Below the pieces are notes generated by a model. That model had not been told where the DNA came from, did no database searches, and saw only the letters and a program-made list of their open reading frames with translations. From positions 1 through 40,505 of the forward strand of contig DATMFQ010000029.1 in NCBI GenBank assembly GCA_035556075.1: DNA of 40,505 nt, written 5' to 3'. A program made the position numbers and the translations under genes. The DNA comes from 73-13 sp035556075 (GTDB lineage: Bacteria; Actinomycetota; Actinomycetes; Actinomycetales; Microbacteriaceae). Shown piece by piece: positions 29,348 to 36,527 of this stretch (its first letter is position 1; each line of letters starts with the position of its first letter).

Positions 29348-31504
29348 ATGCCAAAGCAGCACCCCGCGTCGGACGGCCGACGCGCCCCCCGCGCCTCCCG
29401 CCCGCACCGCGGCGACCACGCCGGCGGGCATCTCGCCGGGCGCGGCGACCGCACCTCGTCGACGGGGCGTGCCGGCTCCGGCCGGGCGCCCGGTACCGCC
29501 GGCTCCCGGAGCGAGGGGCACCGCGGCTGGCGCCCCGATGAGGCGGACCGCCCCGCGAAGCGCCGCTGGTCGAGCGAGGAGAAGCGCACCCGTGACGAGC
29601 GCCGCCCCGAGGCCGGCTCTGGCCGCGGTGGCGACCGGGATTGGCAGTCGCGCGGCGCCGGGCAGGGCCGTCCGGCACGCGGTGAGCGCCCGGACTGGAG
29701 CCCGAAGGGGGAGCGGCCGGCGTGGAGTCCGAAGGGTGAGCGCTCGGCGCACGGGCAGCGGCCGGATCGCGCCGCTCGTGGTGACCGCACGGCCCGAGGC
29801 CAGCGGTCCGACTGGACACCTCGGGGCGAGCGGCCCGCCCGCTCCGGCCGAGGTGACCGCCCGGACTGGCAGCCCCGCAACGAGTGGACCCCGAGAGACG
29901 ACCGTGTCCCGCGCGATGACCGTGGCGCCCGGGGTGATCGTCCTCAGCGCCCCGCGCGCGGCGAGCGCCCCGACTGGCGGCCGCGCGAGGACCGCGGCTA
30001 CCGCAACGACCGCGCCGACCGCGCCGATCGTCCCGGTCGCGCCGACCGCCAGGACAGGTTGTCCCGCGACGTGCGCCCGCAGCACGACGACGAGGTCCCC
30101 TACACCCGAGCCCCGCGCGTCGACCGTCCGTCGTGGCGCGACCGTGAGCCCCGCGACGATCGGCCCCGGCGCGACGACCGGCCTCGCCGCACCGACGACC
30201 GTCCCGGCCCATCGGCGCACGGGTCCCGCGGTGTCGCGGAGGAGGCGCGCACCGCATTCGTTCCTCCTGTTGATGTCGTGCACGAGCGGCTCGACGCGCA
30301 GACGGCGGCCGCCGATGCGGGCGTCGGGATCGGGTTTGCCGACCTGGGGCTCGGCGACAACCTCGTGCGGCAGCTCGCGACGCTCGGTGCGACCGAGCCG
30401 TTCCCGATCCAGGCGGCGACGATCCCGCAGGTCATCGCGGGCCGCGACGTGCTCGGACGAGGGCGGACCGGCTCGGGCAAGACCATCGCGTTCGGCGCCC
30501 CGCTCGTCGAGCGGCTCTTGCGCCTCCACCGTGAGCGCCACCCCGATGGGGCGAAGGGCCGCTCGATGGGCCGGAGCCCTCGCGCGCTCATCCTTGCGCC
30601 GACTCGCGAGCTCGCGCAGCAGATCGACCGCACGGTGCAGCCGCTCGCGCGCGCGGTCGGTCTCTTCACGATCTCGATCGTCGGCGGCGTCCCCTACCAG
30701 CGGCAGCTCACGGGCCTCCACCGCGGCGTTGACATCGTCATCGGCACGCCGGGCCGCATCCAGGACCTCGTGGACAAGCGCGAGCTCGACCTCAGTCAGA
30801 TCGCCATCTCGGTGCTCGATGAGGCCGACCACATGTGCGACCTGGGCTTCCTCGAGCCGGTCCAGGACATCCTCCGGCTCACGCCGGGGGGCTCGCAGCG
30901 GTTGCTCTTCTCGGCGACGCTCGACCGCGCGGTCGAGTCGCTCGTCGCGGAGTTCCTCGAGGACCCGAGCGTCCACGAGGTGGCGGACGAAGACCAGGCG
31001 AGCTCGACGATCCACCACCGGGTGCTCGTCATCGATCCGCACACGAAGCGCGACACCCTCACGGAGCTCGTCGGCGGCGCGGCGCGGGCGATCGTGTTCA
31101 GCCGCACGCGGGTCTTCGCCGAGGACGTCGCCATGACCCTCGATGACGCTGGCATCCCGGCCGTCTCGATGCACGGTGATCTCAACCAGGCCAAGCGCAA
31201 CCGCTCCCTCGCCGCCCTCACCCGCGGCCAGGTGCGGGCGCTCGTCGCCACGGACGTCGCCGCGCGCGGCATCCACGTCGACGACGTCGAGCTCATCGTG
31301 CAGGCCGACATGCCCGATGACCACAAGACCTATTTGCACCGAGCCGGTCGCACCGGTCGCGCCGGTGCTCAGGGTGTCGTCGTCACCATCATTGCGCCCG
31401 GCCGTCGCCGTCGCATGACGGAGTTGCTCGAGCACGCGGGCATCGAGGCCGAGTGGGAGGACCGCTCGACCCCGCGCCCGCCGCGCACGCGCCCCCGCTA
31501 CTGA
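29348..31504 (+). CDS. DEAD-box RNA helicase with long disordered Arg/Asp/Gly-rich N-terminus
   Basis: 718 residues from ATG 29348 (AGAGAAG upstream; the in-frame extension to 29294 has no ribosome site). Residues 1 to about 310 are low complexity, rich in R, D, G and P, with recurring units such as GERPDW, PKGERPAW and DDRxxRDDR. The helicase core follows: Q-motif (FPIQAATIPQVI), motif I GRTGSGKT, 'APTRELAQQ', 'GTPGR', DEAD (VLDEADHMCDLGF), SAT (LFSATL), then domain 2 with 'IVFSRTR', 'ATDVAARGIH' and HRAGRTGRAG. The tail is short and basic. It unwinds RNA, probably in ribosome assembly or cold response. The charged tail may drive RNA binding or condensation; in many bacterial DEAD-box proteins the disordered tail is C-terminal. 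Inverted copies of the 60-bp palindrome flank the gene. Confidence 0.93.
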   Translation: MPKQHPASDGRRAPRASRPHRGDHAGGHLAGRGDRTSSTGRAGSGRAPGTAGSRSEGHRGWRPDEADRPAKRRWSSEEKRTRDERRPEAGSGRGGDRDWQSRGAGQGRPARGERPDWSPKGERPAWSPKGERSAHGQRPDRAARGDRTARGQRSDWTPRGERPARSGRGDRPDWQPRNEWTPRDDRVPRDDRGARGDRPQRPARGERPDWRPREDRGYRNDRADRADRPGRADRQDRLSRDVRPQHDDEVPYTRAPRVDRPSWRDREPRDDRPRRDDRPRRTDDRPGPSAHGSRGVAEEARTAFVPPVDVVHERLDAQTAAADAGVGIGFADLGLGDNLVRQLATLGATEPFPIQAATIPQVIAGRDVLGRGRTGSGKTIAFGAPLVERLLRLHRERHPDGAKGRSMGRSPRALILAPTRELAQQIDRTVQPLARAVGLFTISIVGGVPYQRQLTGLHRGVDIVIGTPGRIQDLVDKRELDLSQIAISVLDEADHMCDLGFLEPVQDILRLTPGGSQRLLFSATLDRAVESLVAEFLEDPSVHEVADEDQASSTIHHRVLVIDPHTKRDTLTELVGGAARAIVFSRTRVFAEDVAMTLDDAGIPAVSMHGDLNQAKRNRSLAALTRGQVRALVATDVAARGIHVDDVELIVQADMPDDHKTYLHRAGRTGRAGAQGVVVTIIAPGRRRRMTELLEHAGIEAEWEDRSTPRPPRTRPRY

Positions 31505-31557
31505 CCCGCGCCGGCGCCGCGCGCGGCCCACTCGCCGCGCCCGCCGCATTCATCGCG

Positions 31558-31617
31558 TCTGCATGTTTTCACCGCGTGAGCCCGAATATTCATGCGTACC
31601 GGGTGAAAACGTGCACA
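31558..31617 (+). repeat. 60-bp imperfect palindrome, copy C
   Basis: Arms TCTGCATGTTTTCACC (31558-31573, slightly diverged) and GGTGAAAACGTGCACA (31602-31617). The inner left part GCGTGAGCCCGA equals copies A and B; the centre (ATATTCATGCGT) has diverged and pairs poorly. It lies in the 273-bp gap between the helicase and cysE, in the opposite orientation to copy B on the other side of the helicase. No gene is seen in the rest of this gap. Confidence 0.85.
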
Positions 31618-31777
31618 CCGAGCGAGGGGGCGACGTCGGCGCCAGTGCCCCCCGGCGCATCGGGCGAGGGGCCGGTGCGAGCGCAGACGCGCACCGCGCG
31701 CGGCCGACACACCGCCGGGAGGAATGCGGGGGCCACCTCGCGCGTAATACCAACTGTGGATACGGCAGGCTGGTCAC

Positions 31778-32329
31778 ATGGGTGTGCGTGAGGACATCGC
31801 CGCGGCGCGGCAGCGTGATCCGGCCGCGCGCTCGAGCTTTGAGATCTGGCTGCTCTACTCGGGCCTGCACGCAGTGTGGGGGCACCGCTTCGCGCACTGG
31901 CTGTGGACGCACCGCGCCAAGTTCCTCGGGCGGCTCGTCTCGCAGCTCAACCGCTTCTTCACCGGCGTCGAGATCCACCCCGGTGCCAAGATCGGCCGCC
32001 GGTTCTTCATCGACCACGGCATGGGCGTCGTCATCGGCGAGACCACCGAGATCGGGGACGACGTCATGCTCTACCACGGGGTGTCGCTCGCCGGCGTGTC
32101 GCTCGAGGCCGTGAAGCGCCACCCGACCCTCGAGGACGGCGTCGTCGTCGGTGCCGGGGCGAAGGTGCTGGGCCCGATCACGATCGGCGCCCGCTCCGCG
32201 ATCGGGGCGAATGCGGTGGTCACCAAGGACGTCCCGCCCGACTCCACCGCGGTCGGGATCCCCGCGAAGTCCCGCCCCCGCGGCGAGCCGGGCAAAGCCG
32301 TCGACTCCGCGGCGCTCTGGTACATCTGA
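31778..32329 (+). CDS. cysE: Serine O-acetyltransferase
   Basis: Makes O-acetylserine from serine and acetyl-CoA, the carbon acceptor for cysteine synthesis. 183 residues, the short EpsC-type form. It has a helical N-terminus ('LLYSGLHAVWGHRFAHWLW') and a left-handed beta helix of hexapeptide repeats: 'GVEIHPGAKIGRRFFIDHGMGVVIGETTEIGDDVMLYHGVSL', 'KRHPTLEDGVVVGAGAKVLGPITIGARSAIGANAVV'. The active-site His of 'DHGMGVVIGET' and the acetyl-CoA region 'KRHPT' are present. The C-terminus ends in Trp-Tyr-Ile; the terminal Ile fits the known requirement for docking into cysteine synthase CysK. No cysK lies beside it. A rhodanese gene converges on it. TAATAC at 31745-31750 may be the -10 box. Confidence 0.93.
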   Translation: MGVREDIAAARQRDPAARSSFEIWLLYSGLHAVWGHRFAHWLWTHRAKFLGRLVSQLNRFFTGVEIHPGAKIGRRFFIDHGMGVVIGETTEIGDDVMLYHGVSLAGVSLEAVKRHPTLEDGVVVGAGAKVLGPITIGARSAIGANAVVTKDVPPDSTAVGIPAKSRPRGEPGKAVDSAALWYI

Positions 32330-32373
32330 GCCGGAGTCTCGCGGCTGCGCGGCCCCGCCCCCTCAGCCCGCGG

Positions 32374-33297
32374 CTACTCCCCGCCCCAAAGCCCCGAGTA
32401 CCCGCCCTTCGCGGCGAGCGTCGGGTTCTCGACCGGCGTGCCGACCGAGTTCCCCCACTCGGTCCATGACCCGTCGTAGACGCGGGCGTCATAGCCGAGC
32501 AGCTGGGTCAGCGCGAACCAGGTGTGCGAGGCGCGCTCGCCGATCCGGCAGTACACGTAAATCGGCTTCGAGCCGTCGACGCCCTGCTCCGCGTATCGGG
32601 CCCGAAGTGCCTCGACGTCCTTGAAGGTCCCGTCGCCGCCATCCTTCGGGATCTGGACGCTGCCGCCCCACGGGAAGTTGAGCGCACCGGGGATGTGCCC
32701 CCACTTGGCGGCCGCCTCCCCGCCGAAGCCGGGCGCGACCCCGATCTCGCCCGAGTACTCGGGGACGCCGCGGATGTCGATGATGACGCCGTCGCGCTCA
32801 CCCTTGGCGACCTCGAGGACTTCGTCCTTGAATGCGCGGATCGAGTGATCCGGTCCCGGCGAGACCCAGCTGCCTCGCGTCGGCGCGGGGGCCTCGGTGG
32901 TGAGCTCGCGGCCGTCGGCCTTCTCCCACTTGTAACGCCCCCCGTCGAGGAGGCGCACGTCCGGGGCGCCGTAGTACTTGAGCACCCAGGCACCGTACGC
33001 GGCGAACCAGTTGTTGCCGTCGCCGTAGACGACGATCGTCGAGTCGTCATTGACGCCCGCGGCCTGCAGCAGCTCCGTGATCTGCTCCGCGGTGGCGAGG
33101 TCGCGGCTGAAGCGCTGCACGAAGTCGCGGTACCAGATGAGCTCGATCGCGCCGGGGATGTGCCCGTCCGCGTACTTGGTCACACCGCTGTCGGAGCGGC
33201 CCTCGCTCACCTCGAGGAGGACGACCTTCGGGTCGTTGAGGTGCTCCGCCACCCATTCGGCGGTGACGATACCGGGCGGTGTCGCGGTCTCACTCAT
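32374..33297 (-). CDS. sseA: Thiosulfate/3-mercaptopyruvate sulfurtransferase (tandem rhodanese)
   Basis: 307 residues, two rhodanese domains. The N-terminal domain is inactive in the usual way ('KYADGHIPGAIELIWYRDF', with no Cys loop). The C-terminal domain carries the active loop CRIGERASHTW with the catalytic Cys, followed by 'VYDGSWTEWGN'. The loop CRxGER is the form in actinobacterial thiosulfate sulfurtransferases; mercaptopyruvate enzymes more often have CGxGVT/S, so thiosulfate is the more likely donor. The start is the ATG at MSETATPP with AGGAAAGG 7 bases upstream; the longer frame to 33387 is not needed. Proximity to cysE suggests a sulfur-metabolism pair. Its upstream region (33298-33536) is shared with a divergent LuxR-type gene and contains two GTGAC repeats near 33383-33398. 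Confidence 0.9.
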   Translation of the reverse strand: MSETATPPGIVTAEWVAEHLNDPKVVLLEVSEGRSDSGVTKYADGHIPGAIELIWYRDFVQRFSRDLATAEQITELLQAAGVNDDSTIVVYGDGNNWFAAYGAWVLKYYGAPDVRLLDGGRYKWEKADGRELTTEAPAPTRGSWVSPGPDHSIRAFKDEVLEVAKGERDGVIIDIRGVPEYSGEIGVAPGFGGEAAAKWGHIPGALNFPWGGSVQIPKDGGDGTFKDVEALRARYAEQGVDGSKPIYVYCRIGERASHTWFALTQLLGYDARVYDGSWTEWGNSVGTPVENPTLAAKGGYSGLWGGE

Positions 33298-33485
33298 GTG
33301 CTTGCCTTTCCTGCTGCCGCCGTCCCGCTGCGGGAGGGCGTGTGTTGATTGTGCGCCCGGTGCCATCGGGTTGGGTGAATGTGACATTGCGTGACTCAGT
33401 TAGGCGCGGGCACGCTCGGCCTCGCTCGGCCGGACGTTCGCACCAGGTCTGCGTCTCGCACCTGCCGGAAGAGGACTTGGTTCGA

Positions 33486-33491
33486 TATGCT
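33486..33491 (+). promoter_or_regulatory. Possible -10 box of the LuxR-type gene (TATGCT)
   Basis: TATGCT, 45 bases before the TTG start, gives a leader of about 38 nt that contains the GAAGGAG ribosome site. Confidence 0.4.
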
Positions 33492-33536
33492 CCGCATGGC
33501 ATCAACACCCGAGTGATGCCGCGAAGGAGCGATCCG

Positions 33537-35054
33537 TTGACCGCCCAGGCCCGGAGCGATGTGGTGGCGCGCGTGCGTGACGCGTTTGCCCGCGATGACT
33601 TCGACGAGCTTGGCCGGATCGTCACGAAGTACCCGCTCGAGTTCTGGTTCGGCATGCTGCCGAGTGAGGTGCATGGCGTGCTGGCCGCCGTGCCGCCGAA
33701 GACGCTGCGCCGGAATCCGGTGGCAGCCGCACTGCTCCGGATGCTTGCGGGCGCGCCGCTCAGTGGCGACCTCGGTGTGGATTTGGACCAGGTCGTGGAC
33801 GGCGCGCCGCCGCGGGACGTCCGGCAGGGCATCGTGTTTGGACAGGCCGTCCAAGCCCGCCTCGCGGGTGACCCAGTGCGAGCCTTCGCGACCATGCGCA
33901 CGCTCGGCACCGTCGCGGGAGCCGTCCCATTCTTCGTTGACCCGAGTCGTGGGGAGCTGACGTTCGCGCTCGTGCAGACGGGGTTGTCGGGCATGCTCGC
34001 GGGTCGGCTCTCGGAGGCGCTCGGCTTCTTCGAGAAGTCACTCGTGCCGACGGTCCCGGCGAGCCTCGCATTCCTCAATCGGGATGCGCACGTGCGCAGC
34101 GCCATGATCCATGTCCTGTATGGGGACCCGAGGCGGGCGACTTCGCACCTCGAGGCCGCGCGCCGAGTGCCGCGGACGGTGAGCTGGGTCGAGCAGATCC
34201 TCGATACGGATCAGCGGATGGTCGAGGTGATGCTGCAGCCACGGTCGGAGGCCGCGGCCGGCTTCGACGTGCTCGCGCGCGTGACCGTGGGGCAGATGCA
34301 CGAGCTGTGGCCGTTCCACGTCGCGGCCCTGAGTCAGCTGGCGGTCGCCGCCGATCGGCTCGAGGCGAGCCGCCGTCGCCGTGAGGAGATACTGGCCGCC
34401 GACGTCACGCATCAGCCGGGCCTCGGCCTGTCCGGGAGCATCATCCCGCTGTGTGCGGCATTCGAGTCGATGCTCGGCGGCGCCGTGTCCACCGCGCAGC
34501 AGGTGCTCGCGGAGGCGGACGGTCGACTCTGGTTGACCAAGCTGCACCTGGCGATGACCGCGGTGGGTGGTGGCGCGCACGCGAGGGGGTTACGGCTCGC
34601 CCGCTCGATCGCGGCGCAGACGCGCGGCCTCCCCCGGGTCGAGGTGGCGCGAATGCTCGTGGTCGCGCTCGCGCAGTACGGGCAGGGTGAGCTGTCGACG
34701 GCGCTCGCGACGCTGCGCGAGATCGAGCCGTGGCAGATCGAATTCGCCGCCGGGTTGCTCGGCAGATTCTCACCGGGCCTCGTTGCGGCCGCCGCCGAGC
34801 AGCTGCCCGGCTGGGAGCCGATGGCCTCCATGCCCGGGCTCGCGGTCGCTCCACTCGAGCAGGTGCAGCTGTCGGACCGCGAGCTCGAGGTGTTGGTCGC
34901 GCTCGCGCGCGGTGAGACCCGCGAGCAGATCGCGGCGGCGCTCTTCCTCTCGCTCAACACCGTGAAGACCCACCTCAGGTCGCTCTACCGCAAGCTCGGC
35001 GTCGCCTCCGCGAGCGAGGCGATCCTCGAGGGTCGACGACGCGGGCTCGTGTAG
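33537..35054 (+). CDS. LuxR-family transcription regulator with long helical sensor region
   Basis: 505 residues from TTG 33537, chosen because GAAGGAG (33523-33529) sits 7 bases upstream; ATG 33516 in frame would place that site inside the gene. The C-terminal 65 residues are a LuxR/GerE helix-turn-helix: LSDRELEVLVALARGETREQIAAALFLSLNTVKTHLRSLYRKLGVASASEAI. The preceding 430 residues are alpha-helical, with repeated 'AR.A..L' stretches like the TPR-like part of MalT/LAL regulators, but no Walker A is seen, so it is not a complete STAND ATPase. It probably binds a small ligand or a partner protein. The convergent neighbour is the hydrolase-fold gene, which with the CMD-like gene and transporter may be its regulon. 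This is inference. Confidence 0.8.
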   Translation: MTAQARSDVVARVRDAFARDDFDELGRIVTKYPLEFWFGMLPSEVHGVLAAVPPKTLRRNPVAAALLRMLAGAPLSGDLGVDLDQVVDGAPPRDVRQGIVFGQAVQARLAGDPVRAFATMRTLGTVAGAVPFFVDPSRGELTFALVQTGLSGMLAGRLSEALGFFEKSLVPTVPASLAFLNRDAHVRSAMIHVLYGDPRRATSHLEAARRVPRTVSWVEQILDTDQRMVEVMLQPRSEAAAGFDVLARVTVGQMHELWPFHVAALSQLAVAADRLEASRRRREEILAADVTHQPGLGLSGSIIPLCAAFESMLGGAVSTAQQVLAEADGRLWLTKLHLAMTAVGGGAHARGLRLARSIAAQTRGLPRVEVARMLVVALAQYGQGELSTALATLREIEPWQIEFAAGLLGRFSPGLVAAAAEQLPGWEPMASMPGLAVAPLEQVQLSDRELEVLVALARGETREQIAAALFLSLNTVKTHLRSLYRKLGVASASEAILEGRRRGLV

Positions 35055-35144
35055 CGGACGGGCCGAGCGTCGACACTGGCTTGCGCCGAGACTGCCCGCG
35101 TCGTCGACCCGGCTCGCGCTCCGAGACTGACTCGCGCATCCCGA

Positions 35145-35948
35145 TCAGCTGTGGATGAATGCGCGCAGCGCCTCGTTGAATCGGATCTTCTCCTCGAGGT
35201 TCGGCATATGGGCGCTGCGCTCGAAGGTGTGCAGCCGACCGTTCGGCAGCAGGTCGGCGAGCAGGACGGCGCCCTCGTAGCGCTGCTTGAGGTCGTGGCG
35301 ACCGTGCATGACGAGGACCGGCTGCTGGATGCGGGCGGCGCGCTCGCGGTGGTCGAGCTCGTCCATCGAATCGCTGTAGCAGCGGAAGACGTGCATCGGC
35401 CAGCGCAGGCAGTCGTCGACGACCCAGCGCACGAGCTCGGGGCTCGGTGTCTCGAGGAAGTAGAACCGCTCGACCATGTTCGTGTAGTACTCGACCGGCA
35501 GGTCGTTGGTCCGCGTGGCGGCCACCCAGAGCAGGAACTCCTCGGGGAGCCCACCGACCTTGCCGTCCTTCATGCCGTGCATCCAGGGACCACCGCTGAT
35601 GACGGCGAGGCGCTTGACGATGTCGGGGTGGCGCTCGGCGAGGAGGATACCGAGGTGGCTGCCGACCCCTTCGGCGACGACCGTGAGGTCCTCGGGGTCG
35701 ATGAGGCCGATGAGCGTCGAGAGCGCATCGACGGCGAGCTCGTAGCCGTAGTCGACGTTCGGCTTGTCGGAGAGCCCGGAGCCGGGCCAGTCGAAGGTCA
35801 CCGTGCGGTGGTCAGTGCTCAGGGCGTGGACCTGGTCCTCCCAGAAGCCGTGCGTCGACAAGGTCGGGCTGATGAAGAGCACGGTGGGACCACGGCCGAA
35901 CTCCTCGTAGTACACCTGCATGTCGTGCGGGCCGGTGAAGTAGGGCAT
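35145..35948 (-). CDS. Alpha/beta-hydrolase-fold protein lacking the nucleophile
   Basis: 267 residues with the full alpha/beta-hydrolase layout: 'PTVLFISPTLSTHGFWEDQVHAL' (oxyanion strand), 'TFDWPGSGLSDKP', then the nucleophile elbow, 'VLVMHGRHDLKQRYEGAVLLADLLP' with the acid Asp219, and 'FERSAHMPNLEE' with His247. The elbow reads VVAEGVGSHLGILLAERHP; where the family has G-x-S-x-G this protein has A92-E93-G94-V95-G96, so the serine is replaced by Gly94 (codon GGG). Acid and His remain. It may be a non-hydrolytic relative (some family members are cofactor-free dioxygenases, lyases or receptors) or a pseudoenzyme. ATG has GAAAGGAT upstream. It follows the CMD-like gene on the same strand after 99 bp. 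Confidence 0.85.
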   Translation of the reverse strand: MPYFTGPHDMQVYYEEFGRGPTVLFISPTLSTHGFWEDQVHALSTDHRTVTFDWPGSGLSDKPNVDYGYELAVDALSTLIGLIDPEDLTVVAEGVGSHLGILLAERHPDIVKRLAVISGGPWMHGMKDGKVGGLPEEFLLWVAATRTNDLPVEYYTNMVERFYFLETPSPELVRWVVDDCLRWPMHVFRCYSDSMDELDHRERAARIQQPVLVMHGRHDLKQRYEGAVLLADLLPNGRLHTFERSAHMPNLEEKIRFNEALRAFIHS

Positions 35949-36047
35949 CGGTGATCCTTTCGTGTGGGTCGGTCGGGCGACCGTGGGTGTTGGTGGGGCG
36001 TTGGGGTGGGTGGGCTCGGGCGGTACGGACCGGCCCGGCTGCTCGGG

Positions 36048-36389
36048 TCAGTCCGCCGGGTGATCCTCCCCGTAGGCGTGCAGCGCGAGGATCGAGTGCG
36101 CGTAGGCACCACCGGCGCGCATCTCGGCGGCGACCCAGATCGCTTCCATGAGTTCTTCCGCGCTCGCGCCAGCGCGCTTGGCCTGCTTCGTGTGGCCGTC
36201 GATGCAGTACGGGCACTGCGTGACGTGGGCGACCGCGACCGCGATGAGCTGCTTCGTCTTGCCGTCGAGGGCGCCGGGGGCGAAGACGGCCTTGCTGAAG
36301 GCGTCGAATGCGGTGGCCGCCTCCGGCGCGAGCTCGGCGCGGCGCTGCACGAGCTCCGGGGAACGCTTCGGGTAGATGGACTCACTCAT
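36048..36389 (-). CDS. Carboxymuconolactone decarboxylase / AhpD-like protein
   Basis: 113 residues, all helical. The motif 'LIAVAVAHVTQCPYCIDGHTKQAKRAGASAEELMEAIWVAAEMRAGGAYAHS' carries the CxxC-x3-H redox site typical of AhpD-like peroxidase partners within the CMD family. True decarboxylases lack this pair, so a thiol peroxidase or disulfide-reductase role is more likely. The ATG has a strong GAGGAGG at 5-base spacing. It lies between the DHA2 transporter and the hydrolase-fold gene, all on the minus strand, suggesting one functional unit, perhaps detoxification of a reactive organic compound. An upstream in-frame extension to 36497 has no support. Confidence 0.85.
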   Translation of the reverse strand: MSESIYPKRSPELVQRRAELAPEAATAFDAFSKAVFAPGALDGKTKQLIAVAVAHVTQCPYCIDGHTKQAKRAGASAEELMEAIWVAAEMRAGGAYAHSILALHAYGEDHPAD

Positions 36390-36527
36390 GGTGCCTCCTC
36401 GATCGACTGCCGGTGTTGCTGCCGACTGGCTGGCCCCTTGGGCCGGCCCTGTCTCGACCGTACTCCTGGCCACCGACACGATCCAGGTCCCGCGCATTCA
36501 TCCTGCTGCCGTGCGCGTGTCCACCCC

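Noticed and set aside
28583..31549. 988-codon minus-strand frame opposite the helicase
   Set aside because: Passes through the palindrome and slippage repeats and mirrors the helicase repeats; no domain or start signal.
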